Of a DNA stretch of 64,000 bases, positions 9,443-18,865 are shown one piece after another. A program made the translations under genes and the position numbers. Source of the DNA: Cyclobacteriaceae bacterium (GTDB lineage Bacteria; Bacteroidota; Bacteroidia; Cytophagales; Cyclobacteriaceae); assembly GCA_019638275.1 (NCBI GenBank), contig JAHBUC010000001.1:682001-746000 (forward strand). The letters are read 5' to 3'. Every line of letters starts with the position of its first letter. Positions within the stretch are counted from its first letter, which is position 1. Under the pieces are notes generated by a model, which was not told where the DNA came from, did not search any database, and worked only from the letters and a program-made list of their open reading frames with translations.

Positions 9443-10216
9443 TCAACGACCTTTAAATTCGGGCTTACGCTTTTCAACAAAAGCTTTCATTCCTTCTTTC
9501 TGGTCTTCCGATGCAAAAGTCATATAAAAATTCTTTCGCTCGAATGCCAATCCTTCGTCCAGTTGTGTTTCAAATGAACGATTGATGGCTTCTTTTGCCA
9601 ACTGAACAGCTACTGGCGACATGCGCGCGATTTCTTTGGCCAATTCAACTGCTTCGTGTAAATACATTTCAACGGGCACCACTTTATTAACCAACCCGTA
9701 AAAATGTGCTTCTTCAGCTGATAAAAATCTTCCTGTTAGTATAAGCTCCATGGCTTTGGCTTTTCCTACCGCTTTGGTTAATCGCTGTGTTCCGCCAGCA
9801 CCGGGTATGGTTCCGATTTTAATTTCAGGTTGCCCGAACTTTGCACTTTCGGAGGCAATAATCATATCGCATGTCATGGCAAATTCGCAACCCCCACCTA
9901 ACGCAAACCCGGAGACAGCAGCAATGATGGGCTTTTTTGTTTTCCGGATCTGATCCCACGTGCTGAATTGATCAATCAACAACATATCAATTGCTGATTT
10001 ATCAGCCATTTGTTTTATATCAGCACCGGCAGCAAAGGCTTGTTCATTTCCGGTAATAATAATCACCCGAACCTGATCATTCTTATCAAATACCTGCAGG
10101 GCATCCCGCACTTCTTCCATTAATTGTTTATTGAGTGCATTGAGTTCTTTGGGGCGATTTAGTTGAATGAGCGCAATGCCTGGTTGATACTGTTCGGTTA
10201 CTTTAATGAATTCCAT
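9443..10216 (-). CDS. Enoyl-CoA hydratase/isomerase (crotonase family)
   Basis: A 257-residue crotonase-fold enzyme expected to hydrate trans-2-enoyl-CoA in fatty-acid or amino-acid breakdown. Both catalytic glutamates of true hydratases are present: E111 in GGGCEF and E131 in FGQPE, spaced 20 residues as in rat mitochondrial hydratase. The oxyanion-hole loop is AFAAGADIKQM (60-70). The C-terminal FVEKRKPEFKGR is the standard hydratase tail. It is the first gene of the possible four-gene minus-strand transcript. Confidence 0.93.
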   Translation of the reverse strand: MEFIKVTEQYQPGIALIQLNRPKELNALNKQLMEEVRDALQVFDKNDQVRVIIITGNEQAFAAGADIKQMADKSAIDMLLIDQFSTWDQIRKTKKPIIAAVSGFALGGGCEFAMTCDMIIASESAKFGQPEIKIGTIPGAGGTQRLTKAVGKAKAMELILTGRFLSAEEAHFYGLVNKVVPVEMYLHEAVELAKEIARMSPVAVQLAKEAINRSFETQLDEGLAFERKNFYMTFASEDQKEGMKAFVEKRKPEFKGR

Positions 10217-10292
10217 ACACCTTTTAGATTTTTACAAATCTAAAAAATATACCCGCATGAGGAAGGAGCGCGAATGTGGTGTGTAAAAATAA

Positions 10293-10329
10293 GAAAAGCC
10301 CCCTCCGAGCAAGAGGAGGCGGGCTTTTC
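10293..10329. repeat. Long hairpin (inverted repeat) in the divergent intergenic region
   Basis: A 14-bp stem pairs 10293-10306 with 10315-10329, with one bulged C and an eight-base loop. The core is GAAAAGCCCCCTCC against its complement. It sits between the divergent enoyl-CoA hydratase and phosphatase genes, where no upstream gene needs a terminator on either strand. A REP-like dispersed repeat is therefore more likely than a terminator. On the minus strand it is followed by a T-rich run. Confidence 0.55.
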
Positions 10330-10459
10330 AAACCAAAAGGCGGTAAAAGTGTGCTATGCGGTTTTTTATACGAGTAAACCCGATTTTGTAACCTCACCGG
10401 GCAGCATTTTACCGGTATAAATTGCATTTTGCCCTCTAAAATCAATGAGTTAACATTTT

Positions 10460-10948
10460 ATGACGCGTATTAGGGTACTTTTTGTCTGCCTTGGAAATAT
10501 CTGCAGGTCACCATTGGCTGAAGCTATTTTCAAGCATAAGATAAACCGTAATGGATTACATCAGCATGTCGAGGCGGATTCTTGTGGCACTTCGAATTAC
10601 CACATTGGCGATACCCCCGATGATCGTACGGTGGCCAATGCTTTAAGAAATGGTGTAACCATTAATCATCTCGGCCGGCAGCTTGCAGTAACAGACTTGC
10701 AGGATTTTGATTTTATTCTTGCAATGGACAGCAGTAACTACCGCAACATTTTGGGATTGCCGGGAGCCGAGGTACACAAAGAGAAAATTTTGATGATGCG
10801 TAGTTTTGATGCCAGTGACGACCATCTTGAAGTTCCGGATCCTTACTATGGCGGTGAACGCGGATTTCAGGAAGTGTTTGAAATTCTGGATCGCTCGACA
10901 GATGGCTTTATTAATCACCTCAGGCAACAGCTGTCAAGCAGGCTATAA
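10460..10948 (+). CDS. Low-molecular-weight protein-tyrosine phosphatase
   Basis: A 162-residue cytosolic phosphatase. The P-loop CX5R is C10 to R16 (CLGNICR) followed by S17, and the general acid is D127 in VPDPYYGG. Both catalytic elements are intact. Members remove phosphate from tyrosine, for example on capsule-synthesis tyrosine kinases, or from small acid phosphoesters; no such kinase lies in this window. Its 3' end overlaps the convergent aspartokinase gene by 6 bp. Confidence 0.93.
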   Translation: MTRIRVLFVCLGNICRSPLAEAIFKHKINRNGLHQHVEADSCGTSNYHIGDTPDDRTVANALRNGVTINHLGRQLAVTDLQDFDFILAMDSSNYRNILGLPGAEVHKEKILMMRSFDASDDHLEVPDPYYGGERGFQEVFEILDRSTDGFINHLRQQLSSRL

Positions 10949-12190
10949 ATCTTTAACCAGTACTTGCAACGTTGAACGTGAGGATTGCTCAAGAATAACA
11001 CCTTCACGCTTTCGGTAGGTATCAAAACTTTTCTCATCGTAGTTCTTTATCGTGATAAGGGTGAGGTTCGTGTTGTAATACACCTCAAAATGTTCCTGAA
11101 GTTTTTCAATCAGGGCCATTACCTTGTTTTCACGGAAATCGATGCAGAAAGAAAACGATATGGCCGAATTCTGCATAACGTTCAGTTTAATGTTTAATGC
11201 CGTAATGGCATGAAAGATCACACTTAGCTGCGCTTCGTTTACAAAGGTGAAGTCTGTTACCTTACAGGAGATCAGACATTGATTTTCCTTGAATACAATT
11301 ACAGGGGGCAACCCCTCCACTTTGCAGTCGTGTATAACTGTACCCGCGAACGATGGATCAGTAAAACTTTTAACCCATAATGGAATATTGCCGAGTGCGA
11401 GTGGTTTAATAGTTTTCGGATGAATTACCGATGCACCGTAGTATGTCATTTCTGCAGCCTCAGTATAGGGCAGTTCAGGAAATACAATCGCTGCCGGTAA
11501 ACGTTTCGGGTCGGCATTCATTACGCCAGGCACATCTTTCCAAATGGTAACCGACTCAGCCTTTAGGCATGAGCCAATGATGGCTGCTGTAAAGTCCGAT
11601 CCTTCGCGACCGAGTGTAACGCTTCGGTTTTGATTATCTGCCCCTATAAATCCCTGCGTGATAACAATACCCGGTGCCAGTTTCTTTTTGGCATTTTGAA
11701 GCATTTGCGTAGTTGCACTCCAGTCAACTTGCCCTTCACGAAATGTGCTGTCTGTGCGAATAAGATCACGCGCATCAAGCCAGGTAGCATGGATTCCTTC
11801 TGAGAGCAGGAACTGATAGATAATTTGAGATGATATCACTTCTCCCAACGATACTACCCGATCGTAGAGTTCATCTTCGTCAATATGGTTAACGAGATTA
11901 TGATGGATAGAATCAACTGCTTTCGCCAGTTGGTTTAGAACAGGTTCTGGATGAATGAACAGTTCCCTGATCAGGTGCTGATGGTATTCAAAGATACCTT
12001 GAATTTCAGCAGCGAAATCTTCGCCTTTTCGGAACGCAAAGACCACACGCTCTAACGCATTGGTGGTTTTGCCCATAGCGGAAACCACCACCCAAAGTGA
12101 TTCTTCTTTATGCTGTTTTAGTATTGAGGTAACATTGCGTACGGCAGCCGCATGTTTGACTGAAGCTCCGCCAAATTTAAAAACCTTCAT
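10943..12190 (-). CDS. lysC: Aspartate kinase
   Basis: Aspartokinase makes aspartyl-phosphate, the first step to lysine, threonine and methionine. The 415-residue protein starts with KFGGASV, has VTLGREGSDFTAA and KDVPGVMNADPK in the kinase domain, and ends with an ACT-type regulatory region (about 300-415). It is monofunctional, with no homoserine dehydrogenase domain fused. The N-terminal KFGGASV replaces the commoner KFGGTSV, as seen in some Bacteroidota enzymes. It is divergent from fbp, with 75 bp for both promoters. Confidence 0.92.
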   Translation of the reverse strand: MKVFKFGGASVKHAAAVRNVTSILKQHKEESLWVVVSAMGKTTNALERVVFAFRKGEDFAAEIQGIFEYHQHLIRELFIHPEPVLNQLAKAVDSIHHNLVNHIDEDELYDRVVSLGEVISSQIIYQFLLSEGIHATWLDARDLIRTDSTFREGQVDWSATTQMLQNAKKKLAPGIVITQGFIGADNQNRSVTLGREGSDFTAAIIGSCLKAESVTIWKDVPGVMNADPKRLPAAIVFPELPYTEAAEMTYYGASVIHPKTIKPLALGNIPLWVKSFTDPSFAGTVIHDCKVEGLPPVIVFKENQCLISCKVTDFTFVNEAQLSVIFHAITALNIKLNVMQNSAISFSFCIDFRENKVMALIEKLQEHFEVYYNTNLTLITIKNYDEKSFDTYRKREGVILEQSSRSTLQVLVKDL

Positions 12191-12265
12191 ATTTCGTTGT
12201 ACTAAATCGTTTGCAGGTTAATTTTACGGCCTGTAAAGATCAGGTAAAAAGTATTATCCCACGCC

Positions 12266-13252
12266 ATGGAACAATCCCGTATCGCACAGCCCATTGGAAG
12301 CGCCCTCGACCGGTTTATCAAGAGTAACCAAGATCACTTTGCCTATGCCAGTGGAGAGCTGTCGCAACTTCTTCGCGACATCGCGTTGGCCTCAAAAGTA
12401 GTGAACCGCGAGGTAAATAAAGCAGGACTGATCGACATCATGGGCGGAATGGGATCCACCAACACGGGTGGTGAGGAACAACAAAAACTGGATGTGTTGG
12501 CCAACATACGCTTTACACGCGCCCTGATGAAAGGCGGAGAAGCGTGCGCGTTGATTTCGGAAGAGAGCGAAACCTTCATGGACCTGAACAATGATGGGAA
12601 ATATGTTATTGCCATCGATCCATTGGATGGTTCATCCAATATTGATGTAAATGTTTCTATTGGAACAATTTTTTCCATTTACAGAAGAAAGAGCAAACCC
12701 GGCATGCCCATTCAGCAAGAGGATATTTTACAGAAAGGATCGGAGCAGGTGGCAGCCGGTTATATCCTGTACGGCTCGTCAACCATGCTGGTTTATACAA
12801 CAGGCCATGGTGTAAACGGGTTTACCTATGAACCTACGCTGGGCGAATACTTCCTTTCACATCCGGATATGCAAATACCTGCAGAGGGTAAAATCTTTTC
12901 AGTGAATGAAGGTTCCTATAATTCATTTTCTGAGGGCGTTAAGCATTACCTTCAATTTTGCAAGGAAAAAAACTACACCGGGCGATACATTGGTTCACTT
13001 GTGGCTGACTTTCATCGCAACCTGTTAAAGGGAGGCATTTACATTTATCCGGCCACAGCCAAAGACAATCAAGGTAAACTTCGCTTAATGTACGAATGTA
13101 ACGCCCTTGCTTTTGTAGCAGAACAAGCAGGCGGGAAGGCATCAGACGGCAAGCAACGCATTATGGACATTGAGCCCAAATCACTGCACCAGCGCACACC
13201 TTTTTTTGTAGGTTCAAAAAATATGGTGGATAAAGCGGAGAGCTTTTCTTAA
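12266..13252 (+). CDS. fbp: Class 1 fructose-1,6-bisphosphatase
   Basis: A 328-residue gluconeogenic enzyme that hydrolyses fructose-1,6-bisphosphate. The metal site shows E99-E100 (ISEESE) and the signature [10 protein letters not shown] at 118-127. The substrate-binding C-terminal part includes [19 protein letters not shown] and [10 protein letters not shown]. The length is typical of class 1. The start ATG at 12266 follows a short leader in the 75-bp divergent region shared with lysC. Its stop overlaps the convergent DUF5606 gene by 4 bp. Confidence 0.96.
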   Translation: MEQSRIAQPIGSALDRFIKSNQDHFAYASGELSQLLRDIALASKVVNREVNKAGLIDIMGGMGSTNTGGEEQQKLDVLANIRFTRALMKGGEACALISEESETFMDLNNDGKYVIAIDPLDGSSNIDVNVSIGTIFSIYRRKSKPGMPIQQEDILQKGSEQVAAGYILYGSSTMLVYTTGHGVNGFTYEPTLGEYFLSHPDMQIPAEGKIFSVNEGSYNSFSEGVKHYLQFCKEKNYTGRYIGSLVADFHRNLLKGGIYIYPATAKDNQGKLRLMYECNALAFVAEQAGGKASDGKQRIMDIEPKSLHQRTPFFVGSKNMVDKAESFS

Positions 13253-13674
13253 GCGTTATCTGCTTCCTTCGTATTTTCCTGAGTGAAAATTTCTGGTGCC
13301 TCGGTACGCAAAATACCATACCACCTTACCAGTTTTTTAATGTCGCTTACATAAACGCGGTTATCATCGTACTCCGGGAGCACGGCTTTCATAAATGATT
13401 TAAGTTCAGCGTTTTCTGCATTGCCATCAAGCCCCAGGTCGTCTCCAAATTCAGCGTATATTTTTTTCAGTACGTCTTCCAGCGGTACGGTGCCTTCTTT
13501 GGTTGTGGTGTAAATTGAAATTTCATTCAGCACTGAAAGCTTGTGGTGAGCTGTAGCAACAAGTTTGGTTTTAGCATCATCCATTGACTCAAGGATAACA
13601 CCTGATTTTGAAGGTTTAAGTATTTTAAAGAGACCTCCTTTGCCGGAAATGGTCGCAATATCAGCCAACGTCAT
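13249..13674 (-). CDS. DUF5606 family protein
   Basis: A small soluble protein of 141 residues that matches the DUF5606 family, which is widespread in Bacteroidota. Features are [16 protein letters not shown] at the start, an SH3-like N-terminal half with [10 protein letters not shown], and the helical block [24 protein letters not shown]. Its function is unknown. The frame extends to 13701, but [10 protein letters not shown] at 13674 is the family's usual N-terminus. It lies 29 bp downstream of engB and is probably co-transcribed. The acidic C-terminus is not conserved in my recollection of the family. Confidence 0.8.
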   Translation of the reverse strand: MTLADIATISGKGGLFKILKPSKSGVILESMDDAKTKLVATAHHKLSVLNEISIYTTTKEGTVPLEDVLKKIYAEFGDDLGLDGNAENAELKSFMKAVLPEYDDNRVYVSDIKKLVRWYGILRTEAPEIFTQENTKEADNA

Positions 13675-13703
13675 AGGGTACGATTTTATAATCAGCCGCA
13701 AAA

Positions 13704-14312
13704 CTAATCATTTTGCGAAATGCTCTTCAGGGTTGAGTTAATAAAGTCCAGCAGTTCTTCTCGTCCCTTTTTCTTTACAGACGAGGTAATGAATCCTTCA
13801 GGCAGTTCGTGCCAATGTTGCAACAGTGCAGTTTCAATTTTTTTCCGGCTGGCTTGAGCCGCCCCAACTGCAAGCTTGTCGGCCTTGGTGAATATAAGCG
13901 CCAACGGTATGCCATGCTTACCTGCCCAGTTGATGAAATCAAGGTCGATGGCTTGAAGGGGTAATCGCAGATCGAGTAGCACAAACAGGCAACATAATTC
14001 GGGGCTTTTCTTAACATAATCTTCAATAATGCGCCCGAATCCAGCCCGTTTTTCTTTACTCACACCCGCATACCCATAACCGGGCAAGTCTACCAGGTAC
14101 CACTTCTTGTTGATCAGGAAGTGATTGATGGTTTGGGTTTTACCTGGCTTGGTTGAGATTTTGGCCATCTGCCTCCGGCCTGCCAGCATGTTGATTAAAG
14201 AGGATTTACCCACGTTGGATCGCCCGATAAAGGCAAACTCAGGAAGTGGCTTTTTGGGCAAATCCTTGAGGTTTGTGATACTGGATATGAATTCCGCTTC
14301 TTTGATTTCCAT
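13704..14312 (-). CDS. engB: Ribosome biogenesis GTP-binding protein EngB (YihA/YsxC)
   Basis: A 202-residue TRAFAC GTPase required for late 50S assembly in other bacteria. The G motifs are in normal order: GRSNVGKS (30-37), the G2 threonine in KPGKTQTINHF, DLPGYGYA (75-82), TKAD (142-145) and an SSVKKKG G5-like loop near the end. The family's conserved basic lead-in EFAFIGRSN is present. It is divergent from the PorE-like gene, with 162 bp between the starts. Confidence 0.95.
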   Translation of the reverse strand: MEIKEAEFISSITNLKDLPKKPLPEFAFIGRSNVGKSSLINMLAGRRQMAKISTKPGKTQTINHFLINKKWYLVDLPGYGYAGVSKEKRAGFGRIIEDYVKKSPELCCLFVLLDLRLPLQAIDLDFINWAGKHGIPLALIFTKADKLAVGAAQASRKKIETALLQHWHELPEGFITSSVKKKGREELLDFINSTLKSISQND

Positions 14313-14474
14313 GCAAATTGGCTTGAAGTAAAGCTTTCACCCCAAATTACTAAGAATGTAAGATTTGAGCACTTTATGCCCAATATTTATGCTGTTGTAA
14401 AGATGCTTTTTCCTATATTGGCATACTATTTTTTAATTTTAAGAGATTAACGTTAATCGTAAACCCATTTTTGC

Positions 14475-16520
14475 ATGTTCAGCATCCGGTGTGTACTGGT
14501 TTTTTTAGCTGTTGCGGGTATTTTTCTAACAACCAACGGTCAGGATAACAAGCAGCAAGCGCTTGAGTATCTGAAAATTGCGGAAGAAATGCGTGCGGCC
14601 TCGCAAGCGGATAACGATATCCGAGAAGTGTTGATTATTGGTGCCAATCTTGACCCCGAGAACCTGACTCTTAACTACGAAGCCGGTCTGTATCATTTAA
14701 TGACGATTCAGAAGGACCTGGCCGTTCAGTACTTCATGCGTGTCTATGCCGTTGATCCAAACTATCGCTTTAACCTCGAATACCTCATCGGTCAGAGTTA
14801 CCAGTTTGGCATGCAGTTCGACAAGGCCATTGATTACTACACCCGGTACAAGGATCGACTGGTAAAGCGTCCAAACTATCAGGGTCGCGATAAGGTGGAT
14901 TTGAAAATTGTTGACCGCAACATTGAAGAGTGCCAGGTAGGATTGGAATTCATTAGTGCACCTAAGAATTACTCAATCGTAAACATAAGCAGGGATATCA
15001 ATTCAGAATGGGACGATTACGCTCCGGTGTTGAATGCCAATGAAGATGAAATAGTGTTTACCTCGCGCAGAAGGGATGGCAACTTGAACCAGAACGTGGA
15101 TACTGACAACAAGCCATTTGAAGATATTTTTATTTCAAGAAAAGTGAATGGCGCGTGGCAGCCTGCTGAGAATATTGGCGCACCAATAAACTCAGAGTAC
15201 CATGATTCAAACCTGGCCTTGTCGGCTGATGGTCAAACCCTGTTTATCTATAAAACAGATAATGGAGGTGACATTTATTTCAGTAACCGAAACTCAAACG
15301 GGTCGTGGTCAGCACCTGTTCCATTGCCCGGTATAATTAATTCCAGTTTTGAAGAAAAATCCATCAGTATTTCGCCTGATGAGAAAACACTTTACTTCTC
15401 AAGTAACCGTCCCGGTGGTTTTGGCGGGCTTGATATTTACAGGGCAATATTAAATGAAAAAGGAGAGTGGTCGAACGTAAAGAACCTGGGGCCGAAAATC
15501 AATACTGCCGAAGATGATGATGGTCCTTTTATCGACTACGATAACAAAACCTTGTACTTCAGTTCCAAAGGAAGAAGAGGAATGGGAGGATTTGATATCT
15601 ACAAAACGATTTATGACGAAGCGACCATGGAATGGTCTGAACCAGAGAACCTGGGTTACCCGATTAATACTCCTGATAACGACATCTTTTTTGTAAGTAC
15701 ACGTGATGGCAAGCGAGGATATTATTCTTCCGTTCGCGAAGATGGATTAGGCTATGACGACATTTACATGATCACCATACCTGAGCCGCAAGTTGCACAG
15801 AAAGACCCTGAACCTGTAGATCCGGTTGAGCCCATTGAAGAGCCTAAGGATACAGCGAAGACAGAAGTGGTTCCGAAAGCACCAGTTAAAGTTCCGCTGC
15901 GATATGTTGTAACAGCCATTGATGCACAGACAAAACAACCGGTTGATGCACGTATTCGTCTTCAGGGTTTGCGCGATAACATTATTGTAGCATCAATAAA
16001 TAAATCTACCGGTGTAACTGAGTTTTCAGTTAAAGAAGAAACGGCAAAAGATTATCGATTGTCCATTGAGAGCGAGGGGTACATGTTTGTGAATCAAAAT
16101 GTTCGATTGGATGGAATGTCGGAACAGGAAAAGGAACTAACACGCACGGTAGAATTGCGAAAACTGGAAACTGGAATGGTTTCTATTCTGCGTAACATCT
16201 ATTTTGATTTTGATAAAGCTACCTTTCAACAGGAATCGTACAATGAGTTGAACAAGCTTGAGCGTATGATGCAGCAAAACCCGATGATGCGGGTAGAGAT
16301 TGCCGGACACACTGATAACATTGGTACCGCAGCTTATAACCTGACTCTGTCCAAGCGCAGGGCTGAAGCCGTGAAGGACTTTCTCACCAAAAAGGGGATT
16401 GATGCCCGCAGAATTACGGCCGTTGGCTTCGGTAAATCTCGTCCGTTGGCCAGCAATGACGATGAGGAGGAGGGCCGTGAATTAAACCGCAGGGTAGAAT
16501 TCAAGGTGATTTCGAACTAG
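14475..16520 (+). CDS. PorE-like OmpA protein with TPR, PD40 propeller and carboxypeptidase-regulatory-like domains
   Basis: The 681-residue envelope protein has a signal peptide (1-22, ending TTNG before QDN) and TPR-like helices (about 25-160). A WD40-like PD40 propeller follows (about 170-430; repeats such as KTLYFSSNRPGGFGGLDIY), then an acidic proline-rich linker, a carboxypeptidase-regulatory-like beta domain (about 475-560) and a C-terminal OmpA peptidoglycan-binding domain (IAGHTDNIGTAAYNL to LNRRVEF). This is the order described for PorE, which anchors the type IX secretion apparatus to peptidoglycan. Unlike PorE of Porphyromonas, I see no lipobox cysteine, and Bacteroidota carry several paralogues, so the exact role is uncertain. 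PorT lies 0.9 kb downstream. Confidence 0.8.
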   Translation: MFSIRCVLVFLAVAGIFLTTNGQDNKQQALEYLKIAEEMRAASQADNDIREVLIIGANLDPENLTLNYEAGLYHLMTIQKDLAVQYFMRVYAVDPNYRFNLEYLIGQSYQFGMQFDKAIDYYTRYKDRLVKRPNYQGRDKVDLKIVDRNIEECQVGLEFISAPKNYSIVNISRDINSEWDDYAPVLNANEDEIVFTSRRRDGNLNQNVDTDNKPFEDIFISRKVNGAWQPAENIGAPINSEYHDSNLALSADGQTLFIYKTDNGGDIYFSNRNSNGSWSAPVPLPGIINSSFEEKSISISPDEKTLYFSSNRPGGFGGLDIYRAILNEKGEWSNVKNLGPKINTAEDDDGPFIDYDNKTLYFSSKGRRGMGGFDIYKTIYDEATMEWSEPENLGYPINTPDNDIFFVSTRDGKRGYYSSVREDGLGYDDIYMITIPEPQVAQKDPEPVDPVEPIEEPKDTAKTEVVPKAPVKVPLRYVVTAIDAQTKQPVDARIRLQGLRDNIIVASINKSTGVTEFSVKEETAKDYRLSIESEGYMFVNQNVRLDGMSEQEKELTRTVELRKLETGMVSILRNIYFDFDKATFQQESYNELNKLERMMQQNPMMRVEIAGHTDNIGTAAYNLTLSKRRAEAVKDFLTKKGIDARRITAVGFGKSRPLASNDDEEEGRELNRRVEFKVISN

Positions 16521-16698
16521 CGTAGGGCGGAAGGCCCATCTACACCCGTTGTCTCGATTTTGAGATCACGCTAACCGGAGAAAACCACGGACCCTTTACG
16601 GTTGTTTGCTACACAAATGCTTCAGATTCCGTCATTTTTTATCCCGATTTATTAGCAATTTGCCCCCCTGATTTGTTTGTAGTTTCAAAAGTGAATTC

Positions 16699-17421
16699 AT
16701 GACGGTAGTTCCATATAAAGACGAGCAGGCCACAAAGAAAGAGCAGGTAGCGAAGATGTTTGATAACATCAGTCACCGCTACGATTTTCTGAATCATTTT
16801 CTGAGCCTGGGCATTGATAAGAAATGGCGCAGGAAAGCCGTTAACCTGCTAAAACCTACAGCGCCTAAAGTAATTCTGGATGTAGCGACAGGAACGGGTG
16901 ATTTTGCGTTGCAATCGCTTGACCTAAACCCTGATAAAGTAATTGGCGTGGATATCTCTGCCGGCATGTTGGATGTGGGTAGAAAAAAGATGCTGAGTAA
17001 AGGTGTTGATCATGTGGTTGAGATGATTCAGGCCGATTCCGAAAATCTGCCGTTCGAACAAAATAAATTCGATGCCGTAACCGTTGCTTTTGGAGTGCGG
17101 AACTTTGAGAACCTGGTAAAGGGCTTGTCGGAGATATTTCGGGTGATGAGGCCCGGAGCCACACTTGTTGTATTGGAATTTTCGCGCCCAAAGCGTTTCC
17201 CGTTTAAGCAGGTTTATAACTTTTATTTTAAAACCATTTTGCCTAAACTCGGACGCTGGATATCGCGGGATAAAGCTGCTTATGATTACCTGCCTGAGTC
17301 CGTGGAGGCTTTTCCGGATGGGCAGGATTTTTTGCAGATTCTTAAAGATGTAGGATTTAACCAGGTTGCATGCAAGCCATTGACATTTGGAATAAGCTCC
17401 ATTTACACTGCAACAAAGTAA
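16699..17421 (+). CDS. ubiE: Demethylmenaquinone methyltransferase (MenG/UbiE)
   Basis: A 240-residue class I SAM methyltransferase that performs the last step of menaquinone synthesis. The SAM motif I is DVATGTGD (61-68), motif II lies around DSENLPFEQNKFDAVTVAFGVRNF, and the family signature RVMRPGATLVVLEF is present. N-terminal MFDNISHRYDFLNHFLS is also diagnostic. The last 52 bp overlap the start of porT. The ubiE-porT pairing recurs in Bacteroidota. A 178-bp gap separates it from the PorE-like gene. Confidence 0.95.
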   Translation: MTVVPYKDEQATKKEQVAKMFDNISHRYDFLNHFLSLGIDKKWRRKAVNLLKPTAPKVILDVATGTGDFALQSLDLNPDKVIGVDISAGMLDVGRKKMLSKGVDHVVEMIQADSENLPFEQNKFDAVTVAFGVRNFENLVKGLSEIFRVMRPGATLVVLEFSRPKRFPFKQVYNFYFKTILPKLGRWISRDKAAYDYLPESVEAFPDGQDFLQILKDVGFNQVACKPLTFGISSIYTATK

Positions 17422-18107
17422 TACTGCTGTTGTTGCTATGCATGGCAGGTGCTGCACAGGCGCAAAATTTTCTGTGGGCCCGAAAAAACAATCCGTACTA
17501 TGATGAAAAGCGAAAGCTAACGTATGGTTTTTTAATCGGGCTGCATTCAACTTCCTATCAGGTTAAATATGCCGATGAATTTGTAACGCCATCATTCGAT
17601 ACGCTGTTTGCCGTTACACCGGAATGGAAGCCGGGCTTTTCGTTGGGCTTCATCGTAAACTACCGCCTTCATGAGTTTGTTGATTTGCGCCTTACGCCAA
17701 AGGTTGCCTTTTATGAACACACCTTACTGTATCGTTTTACTGATGGAAGTTCACAGCGCGAATTGGTAGAAACAACCATGGTGGAATTTCCCATGTTGGT
17801 GAAGTATAAATCCATGCGCAGGGGCAATGTACGCATGTATATGATCGGTGGGTTTAAGCCCGGTATTGAGGCTTCCGGAAAAAAGGAAATTGAGAATGTA
17901 ACAAACTCGCTTGAGGTAACCCCAATCAATCTCAATATTGAAGCGGGCATCGGCTTCGATTTGTATTTCCCACTCTTTAAATTTTCACCCGAGATCCGAT
18001 TCTCACGCGGAATAGTTGATCACTTGGATAATCGGAATAATATATACGGGAGACCGCTCCAACGGATTAACACGAATACGGTAACGTTCTATTTACTTTT
18101 TCAATAA
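17370..18107 (+). CDS. porT: Type IX secretion outer-membrane protein PorT
   Basis: The 245-residue beta-barrel protein has a signal peptide ending near residue 32 (GAAQA before QNF). It then shows barrel strands with landmarks of the PorT family: YGFLIGLHSTSY, a DTLFAVTPEWKPGFSLGF block, EFPMLVKYKSMRRGN and NIEAGIGFDLYFPLFKFSPEI. PorT is an outer-membrane part of the type IX secretion system, which fits the cargo proteins encoded at 46-64 kb. The chosen start is the only ATG that keeps the whole signal peptide, and it forces a 52-bp overlap with ubiE. The stop overlaps the next ATG by one base. Confidence 0.85.
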   Translation: MQAIDIWNKLHLHCNKVILLLLLCMAGAAQAQNFLWARKNNPYYDEKRKLTYGFLIGLHSTSYQVKYADEFVTPSFDTLFAVTPEWKPGFSLGFIVNYRLHEFVDLRLTPKVAFYEHTLLYRFTDGSSQRELVETTMVEFPMLVKYKSMRRGNVRMYMIGGFKPGIEASGKKEIENVTNSLEVTPINLNIEAGIGFDLYFPLFKFSPEIRFSRGIVDHLDNRNNIYGRPLQRINTNTVTFYLLFQ

Positions 18108-18865
18108 TGTCGAAACGAATTGCATTGATTACCGGTGCCACTTCGGGTATTGGCCTGGCAACCGCACATGAGTTGGCAAAACATGATTTCAAATTAATTC
18201 TTTGCGGTCGTAGAAAAGACAGGCTGCAGCGTGAGCAGTCTTTACTGAGTGACCACACAGAAGTAGAAACACTTTGTTTTGATATTCGTGATCAGCATGC
18301 CGTAGAAAAGGCCTTTAATGGATTGCCGAAACCCTGGCAGCAGGTTGATGTACTGATAAACAACGCAGGCAATGCACACGGCCTTGACCCGATACAAAAG
18401 GGTGATGTGCGCGATTGGGATGCCATGATCGACATCAATGTGAAGGGATTACTGTACATAACCAAAATGGTTATCCCGGGTATGGTTGAGCGGCAATCCG
18501 GCCACATTGTTAACTTAGGTTCCATAGCCGGAAAGGAAGTTTATCCGAATGGGAATGTGTACTCAGCCAGCAAGTTTGCCGTGGATGCATTGACCAAGGG
18601 CATGCGCATGGATCTAAATGCATATGGCATTAAGGTAACAGCCATTCACCCCGGCTTGGTGGAGACGGAATTTTCACTGGTACGATTCAAGGGTAACGAA
18701 GAAAGAGCATCTTCTGTTTATAAAGGATTCAAGCCACTCTCGGCTCAGGACATTGCCGAGGTTATTCGTTATGTATTGCAACAGCCGCCTCATGTAGTGT
18801 TGGCCGACATCACCATTTTCCCAACGGCTCAAGCCTCCAGCACTATGGTTAAAAAGGAAATCTAG
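18107..18865 (+). CDS. Short-chain dehydrogenase/reductase (YdfG-like)
   Basis: A 252-residue Rossmann-fold oxidoreductase. The cofactor loop is TGATSGIG (9-16), CGRRKDR after strand 2 suggests NADP(H), and NNAG lies at 85-88. The catalytic triad is S139, Y152, K156. The overall pattern (LGSIAGKEVYPNGNVYSASK, HPGLVETEFS) resembles YdfG-type 3-hydroxy acid dehydrogenases. The true substrate is unknown. It is translationally coupled to porT (TAATG) without an obvious functional link. Confidence 0.9.
   Translation: MSKRIALITGATSGIGLATAHELAKHDFKLILCGRRKDRLQREQSLLSDHTEVETLCFDIRDQHAVEKAFNGLPKPWQQVDVLINNAGNAHGLDPIQKGDVRDWDAMIDINVKGLLYITKMVIPGMVERQSGHIVNLGSIAGKEVYPNGNVYSASKFAVDALTKGMRMDLNAYGIKVTAIHPGLVETEFSLVRFKGNEERASSVYKGFKPLSAQDIAEVIRYVLQQPPHVVLADITIFPTAQASSTMVKKEI

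Noticed and set aside
10224..10445. 73-codon minus-strand frame between the hydratase and the phosphatase
   Set aside because: It translates the long hairpin and has no coding character; its proline- and leucine-rich product comes from the repeat.
16924..17550. 208-codon minus-strand frame opposite ubiE and porT
   Set aside because: Both plus-strand genes are clearly real, so this is a shadow frame.
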